From Acinetobacter pollinis (GTDB taxonomy: Bacteria > Pseudomonadota > Gammaproteobacteria > Pseudomonadales > Moraxellaceae): 64,000 nucleotides of DNA. Location: positions 32,484-96,483 of the forward strand of contig NZ_VTDQ01000007.1 in assembly GCF_015627175.1 (NCBI RefSeq). Reading direction: 5' to 3'. This document shows positions 32,157-41,362 of this stretch, in pieces. Under the pieces are notes generated by a model. The model made no database searches. It was given only the letters and a program-made list of their open reading frames with translations, and was not told the DNA's origin. Position numbers and translations under genes: made by a program. The stretch's first letter is position 1. Every line of letters starts with the position of its first letter.

Positions 32157-32801
32157 TTAGCCTGCTCTACTCGATACAAAGGGATTAAATTTTTTCTCAT
32201 GACCAATGGTACTCATCTCACCATGCCCTGGAATAAACTGTGTTTCATCAGGTAATGTAAAACATGTGCTATGAATAGAATCTATTAATTGCTGATGGTT
32301 TCCTCTTGGGAAATCTGTACGACCAATAGACTCTTTAAATAGCAAATCACCTGCCCATAACAACCGATGTTCTGCATTGTAAAAAATGACATGCCCAGGT
32401 GTATGACCTGGTGCAAATCGCACTTCAAACGCGTGCTTTCCAAGTGTAAGTACTTCATTGCCCTCAAGCCAAGTCGATACATGAACAGGCTCTGGAATAG
32501 GAAAACCATATTGTGCTGAAACTTCTTGAAGCATATCTAACCAAAATTGATCTTCTTTATGAGGTCCAATAACAGGGATACTCCATATACGTGCAAGTTC
32601 ACCCACTGCACCAGCATGGTCAAGATGCCCATGTGTCAGCCACAATTGCTTAACCTGAATTCCAAGAGCTTGAACCTCTTGTTGAATTCTTTGTGCATCA
32701 CCACCTGCATCAATAATAATGGCTTCTTTACTCTCACTGTCCCAAACAATTGAACAGTTTTGAGCAAATGGTGTCACAGGTACAATCTTAACTTGTAGCA
32801 T
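32157..32801 (-). CDS. MBL-fold metallo-hydrolase (YcbL/glyoxalase II-like)
   Basis: The 214-residue protein has the metal motif THGHLDHAG (HxHxDH), GHTPGH, the bridging Asp in WAGDLLF and a C-terminal PGHGEMSTIGHE. It matches the short glyoxalase-II-like YcbL group, which hydrolyses S-lactoylglutathione in some species. I use the second Met (32801), because a GAAGGG ribosome site is correctly spaced for it. It lies 16 bases after hemH and is probably co-transcribed. Confidence 0.88.
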   Translation of the reverse strand: MLQVKIVPVTPFAQNCSIVWDSESKEAIIIDAGGDAQRIQQEVQALGIQVKQLWLTHGHLDHAGAVGELARIWSIPVIGPHKEDQFWLDMLQEVSAQYGFPIPEPVHVSTWLEGNEVLTLGKHAFEVRFAPGHTPGHVIFYNAEHRLLWAGDLLFKESIGRTDFPRGNHQQLIDSIHSTCFTLPDETQFIPGHGEMSTIGHEKKFNPFVSSRAG

Positions 32802-32817
32802 GGGCATCCCTTCTGAT

Positions 32818-33834
32818 TTATTCGTATGGTGCCAATGTTACCTTGATCGCATCCAAATGTGCGGTCAATAATGTTTTGAAAAGTATTAAATGCATTTCAT
32901 CTGTATTCAATGCAGGAATATAAGCATAAGACTCTCCACCTGCTTTTTTGAAGTTTTCCGCATTTTCAACGGCCAATTCTTCTAAAGTTTCCAAACAGTC
33001 TGCGGAAAAAGCAGGACTCATAATCTGAACAGACTTAACACCACTCTTGCCCCATTCATCTAACAGTTCATCTGTATAAGGGCGTACCCACTCTTGGGCA
33101 CCAAAACGCGACTGAAAGCTAATTGCCCATTCGCTGTCTTGTAAGCCCAACTCTTGGGCAACCAATTTAGCAGTTTTACGACAGCGCTCTGGGTATGGAT
33201 CGCCTTTGTCTGCAAACGGCTGAGGAATACCATGAAAAGACATTAAAAGTTTGTCGGCTGTACCATGCTCGGCACGGAAACGTTTTACACTTTCTGCAAG
33301 TGCACGAATGTATAACGGGTGTTGGTAGTAATCACGAATAATACTTATACCCGGCAAATTACGCTGTTTTAATGCCCACTTTGAGAGTAAATCATATTGT
33401 GGAGCCGTAGATGTGGCAGAGTACTGAGGATACAGCGGAAACAATAAAATATGATCTGTTTTACTACCATCTAAATCTTTTAGCAGTGCTTTCATTCCCG
33501 GATTACCATAAGTCATGAGCGGGACAATATTTAAGTCAAACTCAGGATACTTTTCAGGCAATGCTTTTTTTAAATAGTCGGCTTGATCAAATAAAATTTC
33601 ACGCATTGGCGAATCTTTCCACCAGATTGAAGCATATGCTTCTGCCACACGTTTAGGACGGCGCGGTAAAACAAAAAGGCGTAAAATAATTTGCCAAACA
33701 ATTTTAGGGATTTCAACAACACGTTGATCTGACAAGAACTCTTTTAAATAACGGCTGACAGCAGGTGCTGTTGGCTCATCTGGCGTGCCAAGATTAGCGA
33801 GAATTACTGTGATTTTTGGTTTATCTTGTTTCAT
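32818..33834 (-). CDS. hemH: Ferrochelatase
   Basis: HemH inserts Fe2+ into protoporphyrin IX, the last step of haem b synthesis. The 338-residue protein has the N-terminal [10 protein letters not shown], the catalytic His in [17 protein letters not shown] and the second active-site Glu in the [12 protein letters not shown] segment. I use the ATG at 33834; a GTG two codons upstream is possible. The MBL gene follows closely. Confidence 0.96.
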   Translation of the reverse strand: MKQDKPKITVILANLGTPDEPTAPAVSRYLKEFLSDQRVVEIPKIVWQIILRLFVLPRRPKRVAEAYASIWWKDSPMREILFDQADYLKKALPEKYPEFDLNIVPLMTYGNPGMKALLKDLDGSKTDHILLFPLYPQYSATSTAPQYDLLSKWALKQRNLPGISIIRDYYQHPLYIRALAESVKRFRAEHGTADKLLMSFHGIPQPFADKGDPYPERCRKTAKLVAQELGLQDSEWAISFQSRFGAQEWVRPYTDELLDEWGKSGVKSVQIMSPAFSADCLETLEELAVENAENFKKAGGESYAYIPALNTDEMHLILFKTLLTAHLDAIKVTLAPYE

Positions 33835-33960
33835 CTTCACTCATTCGCTGGAAATATTTTTATCTACTTTAACGGTTTTGAATTTTAATTAAAATAATAT
33901 AATTACTCGTTTTTTTGTTAAAACTTATCGTTATTCACAATCATTTTACAAATCATGATT

Positions 33961-34941
33961 CTATATCATTTTTTTTAAAATATTTTGTATATTTATGCTC
34001 ACTTTCCACAATAACCTTTGTCTATGGTCGCGACCAATAGGTACAATCCATGCATTGTCTTTTATATGAATTTTAATGTTATTTAAAATATAGTCATCAA
34101 TATCGACATGTGTAATATGACTCAATAAAGGATTTTCTTTACTTAAGGTTTGCCATGTTATTTGCATTAAATACTGATTTAAGCGCTTTAAAAATACATC
34201 TTCTATAGCAGGTTCAGTTAGCCCTTTTGCGATAATTTGAAGAATTTCCAACCAAGTAAGGTGTATAGAGCGCGTAATTCGCTCAAACGAATCATTTTCA
34301 TGTGCACAAACCTGATAACTGAGTGTAAAAAGGTCTGAAAGTTGCACTAAAACAGATTGATTCGCTGTCAGTTTTATATTTTTTTCAGCCTGTAATTCAA
34401 ATTGCGCCACCTTATGCTTAAGACGCTGAATCTCGTCTTGCAACAGTCTTGTATTATAAGCACGTACCCACCCTTGGGTCGGATATGTCTGTACAATTTT
34501 GGGCATATGATATTTTACTTGCGTGATCAAATCATCGACATGATCATATTCAAAAATTTCCTTCACTTCTTGCTGGATCAATTGCCTGAAATGATAAAAT
34601 TTTTGTTGTGCTTCATCTAAGGTGGAGACATTACTCGGTAAGTCATACTTTTGCATGAACACAACAATCGACTTCTGTCGAGCCAATGCATAAATATACT
34701 CTAACTGCATATAACTCACACCAGAAACAGATAACTGTCCATAGTCGCTACCTAAAAGTAGCGTTATATAGTCACTTTCATCAATTTTACGGCGCGCCAG
34801 TGTAGCAGTAGTTGTACATCTATTTTCTACACCCCATGCAAAATAACCTAACCCAATCAAAGTTTGACACAGTATTCGATATTCTTTAGACATTCCCTCC
34901 CCTGAAGTTGAGATGAATATCTGATAACGCTTATCGACCAT
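33961..34941 (-). CDS. DUF4062-domain protein
   Basis: The 326-residue protein starts with a DUF4062-type Rossmann-like domain: RYQIFISTSGEGMSKEYR, then DESDYITLLLGSDYGQL and SYMQLEYIYALA. A probable coiled coil at about 160-190 (from the chosen start) and an alpha-rich C-terminal region of unknown type follow. DUF4062 is related to nucleotide-handling SLOG/TIR-like folds and often occurs at the N-terminus of STAND NTPases or effectors. Here no NTPase is seen. I start at ATG 34941 because the domain begins there; a TTG at 34977 is possible. It lies 46 bases after murI, but its role is unknown. Confidence 0.75.
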   Translation of the reverse strand: MVDKRYQIFISTSGEGMSKEYRILCQTLIGLGYFAWGVENRCTTTATLARRKIDESDYITLLLGSDYGQLSVSGVSYMQLEYIYALARQKSIVVFMQKYDLPSNVSTLDEAQQKFYHFRQLIQQEVKEIFEYDHVDDLITQVKYHMPKIVQTYPTQGWVRAYNTRLLQDEIQRLKHKVAQFELQAEKNIKLTANQSVLVQLSDLFTLSYQVCAHENDSFERITRSIHLTWLEILQIIAKGLTEPAIEDVFLKRLNQYLMQITWQTLSKENPLLSHITHVDIDDYILNNIKIHIKDNAWIVPIGRDHRQRLLWKVSINIQNILKKMI

Positions 34942-34987
34942 GTGTAAACTCAATAAATAAAGGAATTTTAAAGCCAAGTAAAATCAT

Positions 34988-35854
34988 TTAGATGGAATAT
35001 TCTCCCATAGTCCAACGAATTTCTTTAGCAATTAGACGTTGTACCACTATTTCAGTCTGAGGTGTATAGCCACCTGTGAAATAGCAGGTCATCTGTAACG
35101 TTTTTGTTACATTTGGGTTGATTAATCCATGATGGGTAAGTACATGTGCAAGCTGACGTGCAACTGCTTGACCTGAGTCGACCAATTGGAATTGATTTGG
35201 AAAAACAGTTTCAATACTATTTTTTAAAAAAGGATAATGCGTACAGCCCAATACCAGATGGTCAGCTTTACGCTCAAGTGCTGGCTTTAAAGTACGCTCT
35301 AGAAGCGAATACATATAATCGCTGTCTTGCTTACCTGCTTCTATTAGCGGCACCAGTTCTAAAGAAGTTATAGGCAAAACCTCTACATCTAGAGGTTCTG
35401 CAAAACGACATACAACTTCCTTAATTAGCTTCCCACGAAATGTTGCAGGTGTTGCTAACACAGCAACAACTTTGCTTTTAGTATTTAAAACTGCAGGCTT
35501 AAGTGCAGGAACCAAACCAATAATTGGAAAATCACTTCCATAATGTTCACGAAGGTAGTCTAAACTAAATGCAGATGCTGTATTACATGCCACCACCACT
35601 GCTTTACATCCCTTTTGATATAACCAATCTACGGCTTGCGCTGTAAGGTGACGAATTTCGTTATCATCTCTCGCTCCATAGGGAACATGTGCTGTATCTG
35701 CTAAATAATGAATATGCTCATGAGGCAAATATTTTAAAATATCATTGACAACAGATAACCCTCCAACACCTGAGTCGAACACACCAATAGGCGCATCTTT
35801 AGATGCTTTAATACTGTGAATTCGTCTATATCTTAGGGAATGAAAGTCACTCAT
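34988..35854 (-). CDS. murI: Glutamate racemase
   Basis: MurI makes D-glutamate for peptidoglycan. The 288-residue protein has PIGVFDSGVGGLSV, the two catalytic cysteines in VVACNTASA and LGCTHYPFL, and the DTAHVPYG motif. It is longer at the N-terminus (about 20 residues) than the minimal enzyme. It precedes the DUF4062 gene on the same strand. Confidence 0.96.
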   Translation of the reverse strand: MSDFHSLRYRRIHSIKASKDAPIGVFDSGVGGLSVVNDILKYLPHEHIHYLADTAHVPYGARDDNEIRHLTAQAVDWLYQKGCKAVVVACNTASAFSLDYLREHYGSDFPIIGLVPALKPAVLNTKSKVVAVLATPATFRGKLIKEVVCRFAEPLDVEVLPITSLELVPLIEAGKQDSDYMYSLLERTLKPALERKADHLVLGCTHYPFLKNSIETVFPNQFQLVDSGQAVARQLAHVLTHHGLINPNVTKTLQMTCYFTGGYTPQTEIVVQRLIAKEIRWTMGEYSI

Positions 35855-35899
35855 GGGATCATTTATTTGGAAATTAATTTAGCTGACAAATCTTAAACC

Positions 35900-36511
35900 T
35901 CAGGCAGTCAAATGCAAGCAAAAATCACCACTTTGAAGCACAAGTTCTGTCTGTAATTGATCATTTTCAATCAGTTCACCCATTTCTATTAAATGAAAAA
36001 ATACCGACCTTGGAATAAGTGCATACAAGCCATAACGAATATAGACGTATGGACGCATTTTACCTTTATAGGCACGCATAATCATCCTATTCTTTTCACC
36101 TAAAACAACCACATCACCGTCGGTAGTATGAAAGTGAATCCATGTTTGTTCAGCTTGAGAAATTTTTTCGACACCGCGAATACAAAGTGGTGCATCTTCG
36201 ACTTCAATTTCAATTTTTTCTACAGGTGTTTTTAAATAGTATTTTGATTCTTCTTTGCATAAAATATGCGAAAATAGTTGGATAAGTGCATCTCTTTGAA
36301 TTTGTGTACCCTCATGCCACCACGTATGATTGGCATGTATACATAAATCCATTTTTCCACATCTTTGAGGTTGCCACTGATCCAGTGGTGGGATTTGAGT
36401 TTTATGTATGTCCCCAGCTAAATTTATACTTTCTAAAACAGAATCTAAAGTTTTATCAGATAAATTTGAGTGTTTTTTATACATACTCTGAGAAATATCA
36501 TCTTTTCCCAT
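35900..36511 (-). CDS. DUF1285-family protein
   Basis: The 203-residue protein shows the DUF1285 pattern: PPLDQWQPQRCGKMDLCI near residue 45, followed by DALIQLFSHILCKEESKYYLKTPVEKI. Small beta-rich halves resemble known DUF1285 structures that bind small ligands. No function is established. It is 45 bases upstream of murI on the same strand and could be in its operon. A low-complexity N-terminal tail of about 30 residues precedes the domain. Confidence 0.8.
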   Translation of the reverse strand: MGKDDISQSMYKKHSNLSDKTLDSVLESINLAGDIHKTQIPPLDQWQPQRCGKMDLCIHANHTWWHEGTQIQRDALIQLFSHILCKEESKYYLKTPVEKIEIEVEDAPLCIRGVEKISQAEQTWIHFHTTDGDVVVLGEKNRMIMRAYKGKMRPYVYIRYGLYALIPRSVFFHLIEMGELIENDQLQTELVLQSGDFCLHLTA

Positions 36512-36697
36512 CGCTTTTATCCCCTATTTGACAGAAAATACACACTTATCAGCCAATAGGCTATTCTATACATCTTAAGTGATGATATCTCGGACACGTT
36601 TTAGCATGTGTCTGAGATTTGTGTCTATAGAAAACACTCATGGCAGCACCATAATGTACCGTTTGGTTGCCACCTTTTTCAATATGAGGAGTCCTAC

Positions 36698-38407
36698 ATG
36701 GAACACATCGAACGCGAATCGATGGAGTTTGACGTTGTTATTGTGGGTGCAGGACCTGCTGGTCTTTCTGCAGCAATAAAAATTCGTCAGTTAGCAATTG
36801 AACATGACTTATCTGATTTAACCGTTTGTGTCGTAGAAAAGGGCTCCGAAGTCGGTGCACATATTCTGTCTGGTGCTGTACTTGAACCTCGCGCTTTAAA
36901 TGAGCTTTTTCCAAATTGGAAAGAAGAAGATGCGCCACTTAACGTTCCGGTTAAAGAAGACAAGACTTATTTCTTAATGTCTGAAACAAAACATCAAGAA
37001 GCCCCTCATTGGATGGTTCCAAAAACCATGCACAACGACGGAAACTATGTCGTTTCACTAGGTAATGTTGTTCGTTGGTTAGGTGAAAAGGCAGAAGAGT
37101 TAGAAGTTGCTGTTTTTCCAGGATTTTCTGCATCTGAAATTCTATATCATGAAGATGGTACAGTTAAAGGTATTCAAACAGGCGATATGGGTGTAGGTAA
37201 AGATGGTGAACCAACACCTCATTTCACACCGGGCTATGAATTACATGCAAAATACACTCTATTTGCAGAAGGTTGCCGTGGCCATCTTGGAAAACGTCTC
37301 ATTGAAAACTTTAAATTGGACAAAGATGTAGACCCCCAACACTACGGGATTGGGATTAAAGAGCTTTGGGAAATCGATCCTGAGAAACATCAAGAAGGTT
37401 TAGTCATGCATGGCGCAGGTTGGCCATTGTCTGAAACTGCATCTTCAGGTGGTTGGTGGTTATACCATGCAGAAAATAATCAGGTGACTTTAGGCATGAT
37501 TATTGACCTTTCTTATACCAATCCAAATATGTATCCATTTATGGAAATGCAACGTTGGAAAACACACCCTCTTATTAAACAATATTTAGAAGGTGGTAAA
37601 CGTATTTCCTACGGCGCACGTGCTGTGGTTAAAGGTGGTTTTAATGCCTTGCCAAAACTTACTTTCCCAGGTGGTTGCCTGATTGGTGATGATGCAGGTT
37701 TTCTGAACTTCGCCAAAATTAAAGGCTCACACACTGCTATGAAGTCTGGCATGCTCTGTGCAGAAGCAATTTTTGAAGCGATTTCTCAAGGTGTAGACAA
37801 AGGTGGTGACCTTGCTATTGCACGTCTTACTGAAGATGAAGATCACTTTATTAAAGAAGTGACAGCATATACAGAGAAATACAATCAGAGCTGGTTAAAA
37901 GAAGAGCTTTACAACTCTCGTAACTTTGGCCCTGCAATGCATAAATTTGGCCAATGGTTCGGTGGTGCATTTAACTTTGTTGACCAAAACATCTTTAAAG
38001 TTCCATTTACACTGCACGATACCATTCCTGACTTCTCTGCATTAAAAACAGTTGATGCAGAGCACTTTAAGCCAAACTACCCGAAGCCAGATGGTACGCT
38101 TACTTTCGATCGCTTATCTTCAGTATTTATTTCAAATACAGTACATGAAGAAAATCAGCCATCTCATTTAAAACTGACAGACGCAACGATTCCTGTAAAT
38201 GTGAATTTACCAAAATGGGATGAACCTGCTCAACGCTACTGTCCAGCAGGGGTGTATGAAATTATTGAGGAAGACAATACCAAACGCTTCCAAATTAATG
38301 CAGCAAACTGCGTACATTGCAAAACATGTGATATTAAAGATCCATCACAGAATATTACATGGGTAACACCTGAAGGTGGTGGTGGTCCAAACTATCCAAA
38401 TATGTAA
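36698..38407 (+). CDS. Electron transfer flavoprotein-ubiquinone oxidoreductase
   Basis: This FAD and [4Fe-4S] enzyme passes electrons from ETF, reduced by acyl-CoA and other dehydrogenases, to ubiquinone. The 569-residue protein has an N-terminal FAD fold (VVIVGAGPAGLSAA), the quinone-site region and a C-terminal ferredoxin-like cluster (CPAGVYE ... NCVHCKTCDIKDPSQN), ending EGGGGPNYPNM. I use ATG 36698 because GAGGAG is 7 bases upstream; the frame opens 30 codons earlier without support. A terminator follows. Confidence 0.96.
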   Translation: MEHIERESMEFDVVIVGAGPAGLSAAIKIRQLAIEHDLSDLTVCVVEKGSEVGAHILSGAVLEPRALNELFPNWKEEDAPLNVPVKEDKTYFLMSETKHQEAPHWMVPKTMHNDGNYVVSLGNVVRWLGEKAEELEVAVFPGFSASEILYHEDGTVKGIQTGDMGVGKDGEPTPHFTPGYELHAKYTLFAEGCRGHLGKRLIENFKLDKDVDPQHYGIGIKELWEIDPEKHQEGLVMHGAGWPLSETASSGGWWLYHAENNQVTLGMIIDLSYTNPNMYPFMEMQRWKTHPLIKQYLEGGKRISYGARAVVKGGFNALPKLTFPGGCLIGDDAGFLNFAKIKGSHTAMKSGMLCAEAIFEAISQGVDKGGDLAIARLTEDEDHFIKEVTAYTEKYNQSWLKEELYNSRNFGPAMHKFGQWFGGAFNFVDQNIFKVPFTLHDTIPDFSALKTVDAEHFKPNYPKPDGTLTFDRLSSVFISNTVHEENQPSHLKLTDATIPVNVNLPKWDEPAQRYCPAGVYEIIEEDNTKRFQINAANCVHCKTCDIKDPSQNITWVTPEGGGGPNYPNM

Positions 38408-38415
38408 TAAAACCT

Positions 38416-38446
38416 ATAAGCCTCTCATTTGTAGAGGCTTATTTTT
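38416..38446 (+). terminator. Intrinsic terminator of the ETF-QO gene
   Basis: The stem ATAAGCCTC/GAGGCTTAT has a short loop and is followed by five T. It overlaps the end of the convergent tusA gene by about 2 bases. Confidence 0.87.
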
Positions 38447-38702
38447 ATCCCTTTTGAATGAGGTAACGATATTCTTTATGCCCTTTATCGTCTAGATATT
38501 CTTCTTTTAGTAACAGCTCATGATTCATGTGCACACAAAAACGCGGAATATCCCAAGAGGTCGATGTGTCAGTTGCAATGACTTCAACTACCTCGCCCGA
38601 CTGTATTTTACGTATTGCCTGACGTAACATCATAATTGGGTCTGGGCAATATAGTCCTCGCGTATTAAGCTGAACTTTAGGGTCAGCCGATACATCTGTC
38701 AT
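38445..38702 (-). CDS. tusA: Sulfur carrier protein TusA (sulfurtransferase)
   Basis: The 85-residue protein has the TusA CPxP motif (GLYCPDPIMML) with its sulfur-carrying Cys. TusA relays sulfur from IscS for tRNA 2-thiouridine and other pathways. It stands alone, convergent with ETF-QO. Length and fold agree with the family. Confidence 0.9.
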   Translation of the reverse strand: MTDVSADPKVQLNTRGLYCPDPIMMLRQAIRKIQSGEVVEVIATDTSTSWDIPRFCVHMNHELLLKEEYLDDKGHKEYRYLIQKG

Positions 38703-38880
38703 AGCAAATACATCACTTCAAAAATAAAATTGATTTTATCATAATGTCTTAAATGGTGTTGCGACAAAAAAATTCATTCTTTTCAAATTTTTCATACAGT
38801 TTTTCTAATGCATGAACCTTTTTTCTTCGGTATGATGAAGCCTCTACTTTGATAACAAATACACCGATTTAGGAAGGATC

Positions 38881-39720
38881 ATGCAAGAGGAATCAGGCTC
38901 ATCGTGGGGTATGCGCGGCTTAAGAAAATGGTTAGGCACCGCACCAGAAACCAGAGATGAGTTACTCAAACTTGTACAAGACTCTCGTCGCTTTTTAGAA
39001 CCAGATACAGTTGCAATGCTTGAGGGCGTACTCGACCTCCCTGCAACGAAAATACGTGAAGTCATGACACCACGTACTGCTATGGTAAGCCTACAAGAAG
39101 ATGATCAGTTGTTAGACATTCTACATGTACTCACTGACTCTGCACATTCTCGTTTTCCAGTATTCTCTTCAGATCAACCTGATACTGTTGTCGGTGTACT
39201 TTTGGCAAAAGATTTATTGCCTTTTCTGTCTGAACCGACAGCAAAAGTAGATATTTGCGCGCTGATGCGCCAACCACTTTTCATTCCAGAAAGTGCTCGC
39301 TCAGACCAAGTATTGCGTATGCTTAAAAATACACAAACCCATATTGCCATGGTCATTGATGAGTATGGTGCAACCTCTGGTTTAGTCACACTAGAAGATA
39401 TTCTAGAAGAAATTGTTGGCGAAATTGAAGATGAACATGATACAGCTGATGAAGAAGGACAATTTATTCTTCCAGATGCAAAGCATGACACTGCCAATGC
39501 TTGGATCGTACAGGCATTAACACCAATCGAATACTTTAATGATCTGTTAGATGCAGATTTTTCTGACGATGAGGTCGAAACCGTAGGCGGTTTACTTCTT
39601 CAAGAAATTGGCCTTGTAAATGATTTAAAGGGTCAAACCATAGAAATTAAAGACTGGAAGTTTACAATCATTGAAGCAGATACACGAACGATTCAACTCA
39701 TTCGGGCTGTTCGTCAATGA
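38881..39720 (+). CDS. corC: CorC/HlyC-family CBS-domain protein (Mg/Co efflux)
   Basis: The 279-residue cytosolic protein has two CBS domains (about 60-180) with MTPRTAMVSL and EYGATSGLVTLEDILEEIVGEIEDEHD, and a C-terminal CorC_HlyC domain. In E. coli it is ybeX, adjacent to lnt, as here. CorC is linked to Mg2+/Co2+ efflux and ribosome homeostasis. AGGAAGGA precedes the ATG. The stop overlaps the lnt start by 4 bases. Confidence 0.92.
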   Translation: MQEESGSSWGMRGLRKWLGTAPETRDELLKLVQDSRRFLEPDTVAMLEGVLDLPATKIREVMTPRTAMVSLQEDDQLLDILHVLTDSAHSRFPVFSSDQPDTVVGVLLAKDLLPFLSEPTAKVDICALMRQPLFIPESARSDQVLRMLKNTQTHIAMVIDEYGATSGLVTLEDILEEIVGEIEDEHDTADEEGQFILPDAKHDTANAWIVQALTPIEYFNDLLDADFSDDEVETVGGLLLQEIGLVNDLKGQTIEIKDWKFTIIEADTRTIQLIRAVRQ

Positions 39721-41264
39721 ACCTCGTAACATCGCTTACGTCTAAAAATGTTCAACTTCCCACCTTCGTTTTATGCCTCATCGCATTAATTTCAGGTGGG
39801 ACTTTTAGCCTCTCTTTAGCACCATACCACTACTGGTGGATTGCCCTACTTTCTCCTGCATTGCTTTATGCATGTTTACTTGGACGTAGACCCAAACAAG
39901 CCTTTCTGATCGGTTGGAGTTTTGGGTTTGGCTTATGGTTCACGGGCGCGTTTTGGCTATTTGCTTCAATTCATAACTACGGCAATATCAGTACACCTAT
40001 TGGTATACTCCTCATTGCACTCTTAGCAAGTGTCATGGGATTATTTAATGCTTTTCAGACATGGGCTTACAAGCGTTTTTTTCCTGAAACGCCCCTTACG
40101 TTTGCACCACTATGGATTTTATTTGAATGGCTAAAAACATGGTTATTCACTGGTTTTCCATGGCTTTTTGTCGGTTATGCATTTACAAATGTCTTTCTCG
40201 ATGATTATGCACCTTTATTTGGTGTATTAAGTGTTTCTTTCGTTGCCGTACTTATTGCTACTGCGTGTGTGGAAGTCATAAGAAAACGTGTGTTTTGGGT
40301 TCTCCCTATTCTTACCTTACTTTTAGGGGCTTGGGGTGCATCTTCCTTGCAGTTTGTTCAACCAAAAAATGAACGTGCTTTAAGTGTCTCTCTTGTTCAA
40401 GGAAATATTCCACAAGATTTAAAATGGCTAACAACCTACCAAGACCGTACTTTAGAGATCTATCAAACACTAAGTTCAAGCGAATGGGGACGCGATCTTA
40501 TCGTATGGCCTGAGTCTGCAATTCCAATGACTCAAATTAGTGTGGCACCATTTATACAAGAGATGACTCAACTCGCTAAACAGAAGAACTCTGCTTGGAT
40601 AAGTGGTATTCCCTATTATGATGAACAAGCTTCTATTCAAGCAGGTCGAAGTGTGTTTTATAACAGTCTAATGGCATCAGGTGCACAAACATCTGGGTTA
40701 TATGAAAAACAACGTCTAGTCCCTTTTGGTGAATATGTACCATTGGCGGGGCTTTTGAAATGGGTCTTGCCTGCACTACAAAATGATATTACAGAAGGTA
40801 GTATGTCGGCAGGGCCATCTGGGCAAAAAGCATTAAATATAAAACAGCATGCATTAGGTACAGCTATTTGCTATGAAGTTGCCTACCCCAATCTCACTCG
40901 CACTAATGCAAAAAATAGTGACTTTATGGTAACTGTTTCTAACGATGCTTGGTTTTCTGGTACAGCTGGGCCTTGGCAACATTTACAAATGGTACAAATG
41001 AGAGCCAAGGAGAATGGTCGCTGGTTTATTCGTGCAACCAATACAGGAATCACAGCATTTATTAATGAAAAAGGTCAAATTGTTGCGCAAGCACCAATCG
41101 ATCAAGCCTTTGTATTAAGACATGATCTGCCTGCATTCTCAGGACAAACCTTATATACGCGTTTAGGTGATTTGCCTATCTTAATTTTCTCAATCATTTT
41201 ACTTTGCTTAGGTATGTATTATCGTCCAAAGCAAGTAGATGTATCGTTTAAATCACGACGTTAA
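39717..41264 (+). CDS. lnt: Apolipoprotein N-acyltransferase
   Basis: Lnt adds the third acyl chain to lipoproteins at the inner membrane. The 515-residue protein has six to seven hydrophobic segments, then a nitrilase-like periplasmic domain (about 225-480) with the Glu (WPESAIP), Lys (YEKQRLVPFGEY) and Cys (AICYEVAYP) triad. It overlaps corC by 4 bases. A terminator follows. Confidence 0.96.
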   Translation: MNLVTSLTSKNVQLPTFVLCLIALISGGTFSLSLAPYHYWWIALLSPALLYACLLGRRPKQAFLIGWSFGFGLWFTGAFWLFASIHNYGNISTPIGILLIALLASVMGLFNAFQTWAYKRFFPETPLTFAPLWILFEWLKTWLFTGFPWLFVGYAFTNVFLDDYAPLFGVLSVSFVAVLIATACVEVIRKRVFWVLPILTLLLGAWGASSLQFVQPKNERALSVSLVQGNIPQDLKWLTTYQDRTLEIYQTLSSSEWGRDLIVWPESAIPMTQISVAPFIQEMTQLAKQKNSAWISGIPYYDEQASIQAGRSVFYNSLMASGAQTSGLYEKQRLVPFGEYVPLAGLLKWVLPALQNDITEGSMSAGPSGQKALNIKQHALGTAICYEVAYPNLTRTNAKNSDFMVTVSNDAWFSGTAGPWQHLQMVQMRAKENGRWFIRATNTGITAFINEKGQIVAQAPIDQAFVLRHDLPAFSGQTLYTRLGDLPILIFSIILLCLGMYYRPKQVDVSFKSRR

Positions 41265-41268
41265 ATGA

Positions 41269-41296
41269 AATAACCTCCTTATGGAGGTTATTTTTA
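41269..41296 (+). terminator. Intrinsic terminator of corC-lnt
   Basis: The stem AATAACCTCC/GGAGGTTATT with loop TTAT is followed by T residues, within 10 bases of the lnt stop. Confidence 0.9.
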
Positions 41297-41362
41297 TTCA
41301 TATACAATATAAAAAAATTGCATGCTAAAATGCGTTTTAAACAGAAAACCCATTTAAAAATT

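Noticed and set aside
36608..36697. Thirty-codon N-terminal extension of ETF-QO
   Set aside because: There is no ribosome site at 36608, while GAGGAG lies at the right distance from ATG 36698, where the FAD-domain N-terminus begins.
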